Notes: generated from the sequence alone by a model not told the origin. A DNA stretch of 64,000 nt from Lachnospiraceae bacterium (GCA_015057375.1 SVEM01000001.1:90243-154242), one strand, 5' to 3'. Numbered from the stretch's first letter, positions 46,192 through 55,884 are shown. Translations and numbers: made by a program.

Positions 46192-48447
46192 TTACTCAAC
46201 ATCAAATTGAAGACTGTATGTAATACCCTGATATTTTTCCTGTATAACCTTTTCAACAGTATCTCTTATTCCGTTAAGGAAAACAATATCACTACTTTTC
46301 ACAAACATCTGATACCTGAACATATCGTTTACCTTGGATATTCTGTGTGGGGCAGGCCCCATAACCGTCACGGTAGTTTTTTCTCCGATAAGCCTTTTGC
46401 ACACAAGTGCTGCATGTCCTATTATTTCTTCCGAAAGCCTTTCGGATGCAGACGATACAAACACAGTCATTATATATGCTACCGGCGGATATTTCATTAT
46501 ATTTCTGTATAAAATCTCCTGTTCATAATAATCTCTGTAGTTTTGCTTTGCTGCATTTACTATAGCATAATGCTCGGGTACATATGTCTGAATGACAACT
46601 TCTCCGGCATGCTCTGCTCTTCCTGCCCGTCCTGCTGCCTGTACAAGAAGTGTATATGTGCTTTCGGCCGCACGATAATCGCTCATCTTTACTGTCATAT
46701 CGGCTGCAAGTATACCTACAAGTGTAACAAGAGGAAAATCATGTCCTTTTACAATCATCTGGGTTCCTATAAGTATATCTGCCTCATGATTTTTAAATGC
46801 TTCAAGAATCTTTGCATGACCGTCTTTTCCTGATGTTGTATCCGCATCCATTCTTAAAGTACGGACACCCGGCCATTCCTTCTTTATCATTTCCTCTACT
46901 TTTTGTGTTCCGACACCAAACCCGCCAATATATGATGAACCACATTCCGGACATTGTTTTATCATATTTGTCTCGTATCCGCAATAATGACACAGCAGTT
47001 TTTCTTTTCCGTGTCTGTGGTGTATCGTAAGAGACACATCACAGTGTGGACATGTTATGCTTTCTCCGCAATTTCTGCAAGATACAAACCCGGAATAACC
47101 ACGCCTGTTTATAAACAACATGGCCTGTTCATTTTTGCTTATACACTCTGACAGTTTTTCTCTGAGAGTCCTGCTTATCATTGAATAGTTTTTCTGACGG
47201 AGTTCTTCCCTCATATCAACTATATGTGCTATAGGAAGCTTTGCTCCGCCACAGCGCTCATTCATCTCAAATCTAATTACCCGGTCTGCTCCTTCATATC
47301 CCGGTTCAGAACGATAATAAGTTTCAATTGATGGTGTTGCAGAACCCATTACAAGTACTGCATTGTTATATTCAGCAAGCTTGTCCGCAACTTCCCTTGC
47401 ATGATACTTAGGAGGCATTTCACTCTTATAGCTTCCCTCATGCTCTTCGTCTATTATTATCATTCCGAGTTTCTCAAACGGAATAAATAAAGCTGAACGC
47501 GGTCCGATTATTATATCTATCTCATTATTTTTTGCTCTTTCGTACTGATCGTATCTTTCTCCTGCAGACATTCTCGAATTAAGTATGGATACCCTGTCGC
47601 CAAAACGCGCATAAAATCTCTGCATGGTCTGATATGTAAGTGCAATCTCGGGTATAAGCATGATAACCTGTCTGCCATCCTTTATAACCTCTTCAATAAC
47701 ACTCATGTATACTTCGGTTTTTCCGCTTCCCGTTACTCCGTGAAGGAGCACACGTCCGCCTTTGCGTCCGTAATATATATCAAGTATCCCCTGCTTCGCT
47801 TCAAGCTGTGACGGGTTGAGACTGAGTTTTTTGTCAGACTCTGTTGAATCAGCAAGCGGATTCCTGTATATTTTTTCTGAAATAACACGGATAATCCCCT
47901 GATTCATAAGGCTGTCAATAGTTGCCTTTGAAATATTAAGCGAGCCGGAAGCCATACGGTAATCAATGCTTTCGCTGTCAATGAGTACTGTCAACAAACG
48001 TATACGAGCTGCCGCATTCTTTTTATTTGACAACTCGTTAAGATACGCCTTTGCCCTTTCCTTATCGGTTGCAAGGACAATATATTTTTTAGTCACTTCA
48101 CGCACACTTTTTTTTACGGGAAGCACTGTTTTAATAGCCTCGTTCATGGTAGAACCGTATCTGTTTTTCATCCACCACGCAAGCTTAAGCAGATTTTCTG
48201 TTGCAGATACCGCTCCCTCGGACATTCCTGCAATGCATTTCATTTTATCCGGACTTATCTTCGCCCTGTCCGAAATACCGACAACATAACCTTTAATACA
48301 TCTGTTGCCTCTGCCAAACGGAATCATCACCTGAGAACCTACCTGTACCCTCTCGTCAAGTTCTCTTGGAATGATATACTGGTAAGTCCTATCCAGACTG
48401 TCTATATTAATATCTGCTATTATATCTGCATACATTTTTTTCTGCAT
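46192..48447 (-). CDS. priA: primosomal protein N' (PriA helicase)
   Basis: 751 residues from ATG 48447 (GAGGTG 6 bases upstream; the reading to 48456 uses the GTG of that site). It has an N-terminal 3'-DNA-binding domain, helicase core with Walker A GVTGSGKTE and DEEH box, and the zinc-binding insert with eight cysteines in CxxC pairs (CRNCGE, CPHCD, CHYCG, CPECG). It restarts stalled replication forks. It lies at the end of the dapF-murE-murF run, 19 bases after murF. Confidence 0.96.
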   Translation of the reverse strand: MQKKMYADIIADINIDSLDRTYQYIIPRELDERVQVGSQVMIPFGRGNRCIKGYVVGISDRAKISPDKMKCIAGMSEGAVSATENLLKLAWWMKNRYGSTMNEAIKTVLPVKKSVREVTKKYIVLATDKERAKAYLNELSNKKNAAARIRLLTVLIDSESIDYRMASGSLNISKATIDSLMNQGIIRVISEKIYRNPLADSTESDKKLSLNPSQLEAKQGILDIYYGRKGGRVLLHGVTGSGKTEVYMSVIEEVIKDGRQVIMLIPEIALTYQTMQRFYARFGDRVSILNSRMSAGERYDQYERAKNNEIDIIIGPRSALFIPFEKLGMIIIDEEHEGSYKSEMPPKYHAREVADKLAEYNNAVLVMGSATPSIETYYRSEPGYEGADRVIRFEMNERCGGAKLPIAHIVDMREELRQKNYSMISRTLREKLSECISKNEQAMLFINRRGYSGFVSCRNCGESITCPHCDVSLTIHHRHGKEKLLCHYCGYETNMIKQCPECGSSYIGGFGVGTQKVEEMIKKEWPGVRTLRMDADTTSGKDGHAKILEAFKNHEADILIGTQMIVKGHDFPLVTLVGILAADMTVKMSDYRAAESTYTLLVQAAGRAGRAEHAGEVVIQTYVPEHYAIVNAAKQNYRDYYEQEILYRNIMKYPPVAYIMTVFVSSASERLSEEIIGHAALVCKRLIGEKTTVTVMGPAPHRISKVNDMFRYQMFVKSSDIVFLNGIRDTVEKVIQEKYQGITYSLQFDVE

Positions 48448-48466
48448 CAAATGCACCTCTTTGGTA

Positions 48467-49882
48467 TTACTTCAGACCTTTTATAATTTCGTCCATCTTC
48501 ATTCCGCGTGAACCCTTGATTATACAAACATCACCTTCACCCAGATTTTCTTTAAGAAGTTTTGTTATATCATCTCTGTTATCAAAGGAATATACTTCAC
48601 ATTTTCCATGTTCTCTTACTTTATCCGCAATAAATGCCGCATTTTTACCAAATGTAATAAGTACATCCGTCTTTCTGCCGGTATCATTCATATTGTTAAT
48701 ATATGAGCCGATTTCCGTATGGAGTTCTTTTGACATTTCACCAAGCTCAAGAACGTCTGCAAGAACGGCATACTTTTTTCCCGTACATTTCATATCCCAC
48801 AAAACATTAAGAATACTTTTAATAGAATCCGGGCTTGCGTTATATGTATCATCTATAACTATCGCATTATTAAATGTAAAACGCTCGCCTCTCATAGCCA
48901 TAGGTCTGTATTCTGAAAGTGCCTCTGCTGCCGCTTCCACATCCACGCCGTATCTGTCTGCGAGAAGAAGTGCCGTAACCGCATTACATACATTATGAAG
49001 TCCTGTGACATTAAGCGTAACGTGAACTGTCTTTTCATTTATATACACATCGAATGATACGGTATCATTGTCATTTTCTATATTTACTGCTTTTACATTA
49101 CAATTGTCACAGGTTCCGTAAGAAATAACTTCCGCAGTGTTATTAACAAGCTCCGATTCTTTTGTAATGACATTTAACATATCATCATTTCCACAGACAT
49201 ATAAAACGCCGCCATTCTCTGAAAATCCGTTTGTTATACTGAGTTTTTCTTTGCAAATGTTTTCTCTTGATTTGAGATTTGCGATATGTGATACACCAAT
49301 GTTTGTTACTATAGCAGCTTCCGGTTCAGCTATATGTGTAAGCCTGTCCATCTCTCCGCTTTCACTTATTCCCATCTCAATTACAGCTATATCAAATTCC
49401 TTTGAAAGCTCGAACATCATAAGTGCAACACCAAGCTGGCTGTTACGGTTTCCTATCGTCTTTAATACTTTTTTCCCTGCCGCTAACGCACAGGCAGTCA
49501 TCTCTTTAGTGGTTGTTTTTCCTACACTTCCCGTCACTCCTATAACCGGAATATCGAACTTTCTTCTATACCACAAAGCCAGTGTCTGAACGGCCTTAAT
49601 GACATCTTCTGTTTTAATAAGATATATATCATCTTTATAACCGGAAGTATCTACATTTTCAGATATAAATGCACATACGGCTCCTTTTTCATATGATGCA
49701 GGGAGAAAATCATGTCCGTTTACTCGCTCTCCTTTTATACACAAAAATAATGTGTTTTCCTTTACTTCCCTTGAGTCGGAAGTAACATTATTTATAAATA
49801 CATCTTTGACACGCGAGCTGTCGCCGTAGTAAAGCTCGGCACCCAGAGCATCAATTACATCTTTTATACTTATATTATCCAT
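48467..49882 (-). CDS. murF: UDP-N-acetylmuramoyl-tripeptide--D-alanyl-D-alanine ligase
   Basis: 471 residues from ATG 49882, overlapping the murE stop by 8 bases. Mur ligase ATP loop GVTGSVGKTTTKE, EMGISESGEMDRL, central IDDTYNASPDS (the MurF signature) and a C-terminal VLADVLELGEMS. It adds D-Ala-D-Ala to the UDP-MurNAc tripeptide in the cytoplasm. Confidence 0.95.
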   Translation of the reverse strand: MDNISIKDVIDALGAELYYGDSSRVKDVFINNVTSDSREVKENTLFLCIKGERVNGHDFLPASYEKGAVCAFISENVDTSGYKDDIYLIKTEDVIKAVQTLALWYRRKFDIPVIGVTGSVGKTTTKEMTACALAAGKKVLKTIGNRNSQLGVALMMFELSKEFDIAVIEMGISESGEMDRLTHIAEPEAAIVTNIGVSHIANLKSRENICKEKLSITNGFSENGGVLYVCGNDDMLNVITKESELVNNTAEVISYGTCDNCNVKAVNIENDNDTVSFDVYINEKTVHVTLNVTGLHNVCNAVTALLLADRYGVDVEAAAEALSEYRPMAMRGERFTFNNAIVIDDTYNASPDSIKSILNVLWDMKCTGKKYAVLADVLELGEMSKELHTEIGSYINNMNDTGRKTDVLITFGKNAAFIADKVREHGKCEVYSFDNRDDITKLLKENLGEGDVCIIKGSRGMKMDEIIKGLK

Positions 49883-51410
49883 TAATCCTGTTTTCCTCCA
49901 TATCTGTATAATATCTGACGATATCAGCATCCTTCATATAATATCTGCTGCCTTTTATCTCCTGATAATTCTCATGTCCTTTTCCTGCAACAATAACTAT
50001 GTCGCCCGGCGCAGCAAATGACAAGGCATAATGTATAGCTTCTTTTCTATCCGAAATCATGATATAATCCGGTGCCTCTACAAGGTTAATCCCCATTTCT
50101 ATGTCCTTCATTATATCATTAGGATTCTCATTTCTTGGGTTGTCAGATGTAACAATAATCATATCGGATAATTCTGCCGCAGCCTTTCCCATAGAGTATC
50201 TGCGTTCCTTAGAACGGTCTCCGCCACAGCCGAATAAAGTTATTATCCTTCCGTGCGCGTAAACTCTCATTGTGTTAATTATTCCCCTCAGGCTTATCTC
50301 ATTATGAGCATAATCAATTACGACTATTGCTCCTGCCTTTGTACGAACCACTTGTAATCTTCCGTCCACTTTTATATCGCAAAGTGCCTCCGTATATATG
50401 GACAAATCATACTCTTCGTCACATTTACTAAAGATTATATCACATACCGAAGCCGCTGCCAAAGCATTATATACGGAAAATAAACCCGGCAGGGAAAGTA
50501 CACATGTATGACTGCGTATTTTGTTTGAGTCATGGGATATTCTCATGCCAAACATAATTCCGAATTTATCATCCGAAATAACTTCATTTATATTCTCAGC
50601 TACCACATCTGTTTTATAGTTGTCGTAAACAAACTTACCTGTACTAAAAAAAGAAACATTATTTATTTTGCTGATATCTATTATTTTCTGTGTACATTCA
50701 TCATCTGCATTAAATATTCCGTGCCTGCACATCGTAAACAGTTTTGCCTTACACATAAGATATTCGTCCATATCTTTGTGCTCCGTGCTTCCGATATGAT
50801 CTCTTGAAAAGTTGGTAAATACGGCATAGTCATATATAATTCCGTCAACACGGTTCATCTTAAGTCCCTGCGAAGACACCTCCATAACTACGGCTTTTAT
50901 GCCACTCTTGTACATATCGGAAAGAATCCTCTGCAACCTTAATGGCTCAGGTGTCGTATTGTTATTAGCTTCCGTCACATCATCATAGCTTGTTTCTATA
51001 CTTCCTATAAGTCCTGTCGGAATATTTGCCCGCGTTAATATACTCTTTATCATATAAGACACGGTCGTCTTTCCTTTAGTGCCGGTAATTCCTATCATTG
51101 TCATTTTATCTGATGGTCTACCGTAAAATGTAGCCGCCATGAGTGCCAATGCATATCTTGTATTATTTACAAGAATTACAGTTATTCCCTCTGTTACATC
51201 TACATCCTTTTCACATACTATTGCCACTGCACCCTTATATATCGCCTGTTTTACCATTTTATGAGTATCGGTATTAGTCCCTGACGTGCAAACAAACACA
51301 GACTTATAAGTCATGTTTCTTGTATCTGTACATACATCCTTTACATCTATATCCACATTGCCGGATAATACTTTATACCGGACACCTGAAAGAAGCTTCT
51401 TAAGAATCAT
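49875..51410 (-). CDS. murE: UDP-MurNAc-L-Ala-D-Glu--meso-diaminopimelate ligase
   Basis: 511 residues. ATP loop GITGTKGKTTVSYM, substrate part NNTTPEPL, and the amino-acid specificity loop TSDNPRNENP. The DNPR version is that of meso-DAP-adding MurE, matching the dap genes next door. The start overlaps the dapF stop by 4 bases (ATGA). Confidence 0.96.
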   Translation of the reverse strand: MILKKLLSGVRYKVLSGNVDIDVKDVCTDTRNMTYKSVFVCTSGTNTDTHKMVKQAIYKGAVAIVCEKDVDVTEGITVILVNNTRYALALMAATFYGRPSDKMTMIGITGTKGKTTVSYMIKSILTRANIPTGLIGSIETSYDDVTEANNNTTPEPLRLQRILSDMYKSGIKAVVMEVSSQGLKMNRVDGIIYDYAVFTNFSRDHIGSTEHKDMDEYLMCKAKLFTMCRHGIFNADDECTQKIIDISKINNVSFFSTGKFVYDNYKTDVVAENINEVISDDKFGIMFGMRISHDSNKIRSHTCVLSLPGLFSVYNALAAASVCDIIFSKCDEEYDLSIYTEALCDIKVDGRLQVVRTKAGAIVVIDYAHNEISLRGIINTMRVYAHGRIITLFGCGGDRSKERRYSMGKAAAELSDMIIVTSDNPRNENPNDIMKDIEMGINLVEAPDYIMISDRKEAIHYALSFAAPGDIVIVAGKGHENYQEIKGSRYYMKDADIVRYYTDMEENRING

Positions 51411-52240
51411 AACATATATTCCCCCGTAAACACTTCATTTGCATCACCGGTAAGAATTATATTCTTTCCGTTTTCATCATATGAAACTTCTACGGATCCT
51501 CCCGGCATGCAGACCTTCACATGCTCACCGCATCTTCCCGTAGCATGACATGCCGCAAATGCCGCACACGCACCGCTTCCGCAGGCAAGTGTCACACCAC
51601 TTCCTCGCTCCCATATTTTCATCCGTATGTAATCATCCGACACAACTTCCGTAAACATGACATTTACCCTGTCGGGAAACATTCTGTCATTTTCTATTCT
51701 GCTTCCATCCTCACACAAATCATATATGTCTGCTTCATCTACATGTATCACCGCGTGAGGATTACCCATACTTACACAGCTCATATTGTATGACCTGCCA
51801 CATATATTTACTCTTTTGTCTAAGATACTTTCATCATCTGAACACACAGGGATTTTTTTTGCTTCAAATACCGGTGCTCCCATGTCAACAGTTACTGTCT
51901 CAACACATGCTCCGTTTGTATGCAAATAAAGCATCTTAATACCGGAATCGGTCTCCACTCTGAGCCTCGTCTTTATCGTAAGCTTTCTTTCATATGCATA
52001 TTTACCGAGAAGTCTTATCCCGTTGCCGCACATTTTCCCACGCGAGCCATCGCTGTTATACATATACATTCTAAGGTCGGCACAATCTGATTTTCCCACT
52101 ACAATCAAACCATCAGAGCCAACCCCTTCTTTTCTGTCACTTATTTTCTTTGCAAGCTCAGGATATATATATCCTTTTACATCGTTTTCATTTACAAGCA
52201 CATAATCGTTTCCGCACCCGTGCATCTTAATAAATTGCAT
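51407..52240 (-). CDS. dapF: diaminopimelate epimerase
   Basis: 277 residues. Catalytic Cys71 (KMCGNGIR) and Cys220 (ACGSGACAA) are both present, as is MHGCGNDYV at the start. It converts LL-DAP to meso-DAP for peptidoglycan and lysine. The only plausible ribosome-binding site (GTGGGG) is inside the 3' arm of the hairpin at 52241-52278, five T before the ATG, which could limit translation. Confidence 0.96.
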   Translation of the reverse strand: MQFIKMHGCGNDYVLVNENDVKGYIYPELAKKISDRKEGVGSDGLIVVGKSDCADLRMYMYNSDGSRGKMCGNGIRLLGKYAYERKLTIKTRLRVETDSGIKMLYLHTNGACVETVTVDMGAPVFEAKKIPVCSDDESILDKRVNICGRSYNMSCVSMGNPHAVIHVDEADIYDLCEDGSRIENDRMFPDRVNVMFTEVVSDDYIRMKIWERGSGVTLACGSGACAAFAACHATGRCGEHVKVCMPGGSVEVSYDENGKNIILTGDANEVFTGEYML

Positions 52241-52278
52241 AAAAACCCCACATACATTGATTATTCAATATATGTGGG
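52241..52278 (-). terminator. strong hairpin with T5 between dapB and dapF
   Basis: Minus strand CCCACATA/TATGTGGG plus an inner ATTGA/TCAAT, 13 pairs with one mismatch and a 4-base loop, then TTTTT running straight into the dapF ATG. It reads as an intrinsic terminator of the riboswitch-dapA-dapB unit. Confidence 0.8.
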
Positions 52279-52304
52279 AGTTTATGGTAAAATGACTATT
52301 TTTT

Positions 52305-53060
52305 TTATTTCATAACATCTGACATGTCGTAAAGTCCCGGTGTACGCCCTGCGAGATACTTAGCTGCTGCAATGGCACCTTTTGCAAATATTGCTTTTGA
52401 ATGTGCTGAATGAGATATGGTTATAACCTCATCTGTTCCGGCAAATATAACATCATGCTCTCCAACGATATTGCCGCCTCTTACTGCTGATATTCCAAGT
52501 TCTTTCTTATCTCTCTTCTGTCTAACCTGACTTCTGTCATATACATACTCGTATGCACCGTTCATCTCGTCATTCATAACATCTGCAAGTGCAAGAGCAG
52601 TTCCTGAAGGTGCATCAAGTTTCTGGTTATGATGTTTCTCAACTATCTCAACATCAAATCCTTCCGGCGCAAGTCGTGATACCGCATCTCTTAACAGCTT
52701 CATTATTACGTTAACACCGATAGACATATTTGCAGATCTTAAAACTGCCACTTTTTCGGCTGCCTCATTTACCTTCACAAGCTGCTCTTCTGATAATCCC
52801 GTTGTACAAAGAACTACCGGAATCTTTTTAGCTACTGCAAAATCAAGCAATCCGTCTACTGCCGAAGCCGTAGAAAAATCTATAATAACATCAACGCCAA
52901 CATTACAATCTTCTAACGAAGTAAATACAGGATAGTCATTATCAATTCCTGCATATGCATCTACACCTGCTGCTATACAGGCATTCTCATCTTCTTTAAC
53001 AAGTCCGGTAATAACCTGACCCATCTTTCCGTTACATCCGTGCATTAATATCTTAACCAT
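52305..53060 (-). CDS. dapB: 4-hydroxy-tetrahydrodipicolinate reductase
   Basis: 251 residues. N-terminal dinucleotide-binding GCNGKMGQV, and the substrate-binding EKHHNQKLDAPSGTA, the DapB signature. It reduces the DapA product with NAD(P)H. It is 30 bases after dapA and ends before the strong hairpin. Confidence 0.96.
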   Translation of the reverse strand: MVKILMHGCNGKMGQVITGLVKEDENACIAAGVDAYAGIDNDYPVFTSLEDCNVGVDVIIDFSTASAVDGLLDFAVAKKIPVVLCTTGLSEEQLVKVNEAAEKVAVLRSANMSIGVNVIMKLLRDAVSRLAPEGFDVEIVEKHHNQKLDAPSGTALALADVMNDEMNGAYEYVYDRSQVRQKRDKKELGISAVRGGNIVGEHDVIFAGTDEVITISHSAHSKAIFAKGAIAAAKYLAGRTPGLYDMSDVMK

Positions 53061-53090
53061 ATCTTCCTCCTTCGGAACATTATACAGGAT

Positions 53091-53981
53091 TTATGCAAGC
53101 TTGATACCTGCTTTAATCATTTCCTCTGCAAGAACCTTTGCATGTTCTTCTTCCATCTCTGTAAGCGGAAGTCTGAGTGGTCCTACATTGAGTCCCATAA
53201 GATTCATAGCCTTCTTAACAGGTATAGGATTTACCTCTGAGAATAAAGCATGAATAAGCGGAATGTACTTAATCTGAAGATCAGCACTTTCCTTAACCTT
53301 ACCATCAAGATACAAACGTGCCATGTCATGTGTCTCTTTTGGAAGAATATTTGATAATACAGAAATAACACCCTTTCCGCCAAGTGACATAAGAGGAACT
53401 ATCTGATCGTCATTTCCTGAATATACATCAAGGTCTCCCTGTGAGTAATACATAATGTCAGCAACGGCGGATATGTCTCCGTTTGCTTCTTTAACTGCAA
53501 CTATATTCTCAGCTTCCTTTGCAAGATCAGCCATAGTCTTCGCAGCAATATTTACCCCTGTTCTTCCCTGAATGTTATAAAGAATCATAGGAAGATCCAC
53601 TGCATTTGCTATGCTTAAGAAATGCTTCTTAAGACCAGCCTGTGTAGCTTTATTATAATAAGGTGAAACAACAAGGAGAGCATCTGCTCCTGCCTTATAT
53701 GCTTCTGTAGAAAGATATATAGCAGTCTCTGTACAGTTGGATCCTGTTCCTGCGATTACAGGTATACGTTTTTTAGTATAATCTGCAACGACCCTTATAC
53801 ACTCGATATGCTCTTCGTGAGTAAGTGTTGATGCCTCACCTGTAGTACCGCAGACAACAATCGCATCCGTACCACCTTCAACCTGCATATTAACAATTTC
53901 TTCGAACTGCTCGTAATTAACTTCTCCGTTCTCTTTCATAGGTGTGACAAGTGCAACACCTGAACCCTCAAATACTGACAT
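53091..53981 (-). CDS. dapA: 4-hydroxy-tetrahydrodipicolinate synthase
   Basis: 296 residues, a TIM barrel of the N-acetylneuraminate lyase family. Schiff-base Lys164 (VAVKEAN), Tyr135 with Arg140 (LYNIQGRTG), and GTTGEAST. It condenses pyruvate and aspartate semialdehyde, the first DAP-branch step. Expression should be governed by the lysine riboswitch just upstream. The ribosome-binding site is AAGGAGG. Confidence 0.96.
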   Translation of the reverse strand: MSVFEGSGVALVTPMKENGEVNYEQFEEIVNMQVEGGTDAIVVCGTTGEASTLTHEEHIECIRVVADYTKKRIPVIAGTGSNCTETAIYLSTEAYKAGADALLVVSPYYNKATQAGLKKHFLSIANAVDLPMILYNIQGRTGVNIAAKTMADLAKEAENIVAVKEANGDISAVADIMYYSQGDLDVYSGNDDQIVPLMSLGGKGVISVLSNILPKETHDMARLYLDGKVKESADLQIKYIPLIHALFSEVNPIPVKKAMNLMGLNVGPLRLPLTEMEEEHAKVLAEEMIKAGIKLA

Positions 53982-54014
53982 AATAAAATCCTCCTTATGA
54001 TATGTAACAACCTA

Positions 54015-54039
54015 GAAAAACCGACACAAAGTGCCGGTT
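54015..54039 (-). terminator. riboswitch expression-platform terminator
   Basis: RNA-like stem ACCGGCAC / GTGTCGGT (one G-U pair) with a UUU loop and a TTTTTC tract, between the lysine aptamer and dapA. With lysine bound this hairpin should stop transcription before dapA. Confidence 0.8.
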
Positions 54040-54060
54040 CGGATAACAAAATAAAACTTA

Positions 54061-54238
54061 ATTATCAGATAGCACTCCATCATAAAATGATGACAGTCAT
54101 ATGATTATTCACCATATGCCCAGCAAGAACTGCAACAGGACAATCCCCCTTCGGCGTCATTTCCTTTCATTATCCATCTTCTGCTCCTGAATGCATCAGG
54201 ATAACTACTAATAAAGAACGCACCTCTATCAATATCTC
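54061..54238 (-). promoter_or_regulatory. lysine riboswitch (L box) upstream of dapA-dapB
   Basis: The 358-base gap between dapA and the next gene holds, on the minus strand, the conserved lysine-aptamer pieces in order: GATAGAGGTGCG at the P1/J1-2 side, AGTAGTTA, GGAAATGACGCCGAAGGGG, GCTGGGC, and the closing GGAGTGCTATC. P1 pairs GATAG with CTATC. A promoter lies upstream and a terminator downstream. Lysine riboswitches that turn off DAP/lysine genes are well established; here the controlled genes are dapA and dapB. Confidence 0.93.
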
Positions 54239-54252
54239 TATATGTTGGTATT

Positions 54253-54281
54253 ATACTAGCACTCATAAAATAACATGTCAA
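54253..54281 (-). promoter_or_regulatory. promoter of the riboswitch-dapA-dapB unit
   Basis: Minus strand TTGACA, 17-bp spacer, TAGTAT; an overlapping TATAAT lies three bases further on. Transcription would start a few bases before the aptamer. Confidence 0.75.
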
Positions 54282-54339
54282 GCTACTTTTTTATAAGCTT
54301 TATTTTAGACACAATATCTTTGTGCTGTAACGAATCATT

Positions 54340-54993
54340 TTAACATTCTGATATTTCTTCTAATACATATTCAAGCTTGCTGACTGAAACTTCATATGCA
54401 ATTCTTTTTTCTATCTCCTCCTCAGAAATTTTCTTCTGATATTCCCTGCTCTGTATGCGTCCCCATATCTGAATATGACCACCCACATTAAAGGATTCTG
54501 CATATCTTGCATTACGACCCCAGCAAATGCACGGTATATAATCTGATTTACCGTAAGGTCTGTTAACAGCAAGAAGTATATCTGCTATTTCTCTTCCAAG
54601 AGGAGTTTTTCTATAAATAGGCGGCTTGCAAATAAATCCGTCAAGAAAAATCTGATTTGGCTTATTTCCGTCACTATCTGTAATTCTATCATCAGACAAA
54701 CTTACTTCCCTTACAAATACAGAAAGAACAAGTCTGTTTTTAGTTTCTTCATGTCTGTTATATGATCTGAACTGACCTGTTGCACATAAGTAACAGCCTC
54801 TGTAATCCCTGTTAACATCAATCAATCTGTCTGATATCATAAGAGGTATTATATCGTATGTATCACTAAGTCTCGGCACCGACAATTCCAATATGTAGAA
54901 ACCTTCACCATATACCTCATGACTGTACTGAAATTCACTTACTACCTCTCCCGATATTATTACCTGGTTATTTGTAAAAACTTTATCTGGCAT
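54340..54993 (-). CDS. OB-fold single-strand DNA-binding-like protein with two OB domains
   Basis: 217 residues from ATG 54993 (GAAGGGGG upstream). A longer reading to 55074 would start upstream of the predicted transcription start and can be set aside. Two consecutive OB-like units are suggested: about 8-120 (NNQVIISGEVVSEF, FYILELSVPRLS, CYLCATGQFRSYN) and about 125-205 (NQIFLDGFICKPPIYRKTPLG, YIPCICWGRNARYAESFNVG). The second resembles SSB/PriB cores. No acidic SSB tail is present. It stands alone with its own promoter. The exact function is not known. Confidence 0.75.
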   Translation of the reverse strand: MPDKVFTNNQVIISGEVVSEFQYSHEVYGEGFYILELSVPRLSDTYDIIPLMISDRLIDVNRDYRGCYLCATGQFRSYNRHEETKNRLVLSVFVREVSLSDDRITDSDGNKPNQIFLDGFICKPPIYRKTPLGREIADILLAVNRPYGKSDYIPCICWGRNARYAESFNVGGHIQIWGRIQSREYQKKISEEEIEKRIAYEVSVSKLEYVLEEISEC

Positions 54994-55062
54994 AATTTCC
55001 CCCTTCTTTTTTCTGCCAATATGCATGGCAGATAAATGTACTTTAATAAAATTTATATTGGT

Positions 55063-55091
55063 ATTATATTCCAAGAATTATGATTTGTAAA
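55063..55091 (-). promoter_or_regulatory. promoter of the OB-fold gene
   Basis: Minus strand TTTACA, 17-bp spacer, TATAAT, about 70 bases before the start codon at 54993. The 182-base gap upstream of this gene shows nothing else clear. Confidence 0.65.
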
Positions 55092-55175
55092 CCATATTTT
55101 GTAAATTATTTCCATTATTTACCAATTAATTTTATTGAATACATTTTTCGGGAAATTACTCATTTTTTCAACAAA

Positions 55176-55871
55176 TTATATATCGCTGTTAAATACAGCC
55201 ATTATTATTTTTACTGAATTTTCTATAGCTTTCTTTTCAAATGTAGGATAATCAACCTGTGCTGAATTGTCAGCCTTATCAGATATCGCTCTTATTACAA
55301 GGAATGGAATATTGTTAAGATATGCAGCTTGTGCAATTGCCGCTCCTTCCATTTCCGTACATAATCCGTTAAAGTTTGACTTTATCCTGTTTTTTACTTC
55401 TTCACTTGCAACAAACTGATCTCCGCTTACAACTCTTCCGCGGAAAACATTAAGATCACTGCAAACTTCTTTACAACATTTTTCAACCAGATTTAGAAGC
55501 CTTTCATCAGCTTTAAATGATAATGTATCCATACGCGGAATCTGTCCTAAAGGATAACCGAATGCCACCGCATCCATATCATGCTGAAGTGCATCCTCTG
55601 AAAGAACAATATCTCCTATATCAATATCTGCATCAAGAGATCCTGCAATTCCGGTGTTAATGATTGCATCAACATTATACATATCGGCAAGAATCTGAGT
55701 ACATATTCCGGCATTTACTTTTCCAATACCGGATCTTACGACTACAGCATCCTTATTATTTATTTTTCCTACATAAAAATCCATGGCTGCTTTTTTTTCA
55801 ATAATGACATCTGTCATATTTTCTTTTATCTTAGCAACCTCTTCGTCCATTGCTCCTATTATTCCAATCAT
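55176..55871 (-). CDS. mtnN: 5'-methylthioadenosine/S-adenosylhomocysteine nucleosidase
   Basis: 231 residues, usual length. N-terminal GIIGAMDEEV with a catalytic glutamate, TGIAGSLDADIDIGD, and the C-terminal VIRAISDKAD with the catalytic aspartate. It hydrolyses MTA and SAH and frees adenine, which the apt product encoded immediately upstream (13 bases) can salvage. Confidence 0.95.
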   Translation of the reverse strand: MIGIIGAMDEEVAKIKENMTDVIIEKKAAMDFYVGKINNKDAVVVRSGIGKVNAGICTQILADMYNVDAIINTGIAGSLDADIDIGDIVLSEDALQHDMDAVAFGYPLGQIPRMDTLSFKADERLLNLVEKCCKEVCSDLNVFRGRVVSGDQFVASEEVKNRIKSNFNGLCTEMEGAAIAQAAYLNNIPFLVIRAISDKADNSAQVDYPTFEKKAIENSVKIIMAVFNSDI

Positions 55872-55884
55872 GATTTAACTCCTG

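Noticed and set aside
54283..54339. Terminator for the OB-fold gene
   Set aside because: Only weak 5-6 bp stems without a proper T-run are present, so no terminator is called.
55000..55074. Upstream start at 55074 for the OB-fold protein
   Set aside because: It would begin at or upstream of the predicted transcription start, and the ATG at 54993 has a clear GAAGGGGG site.
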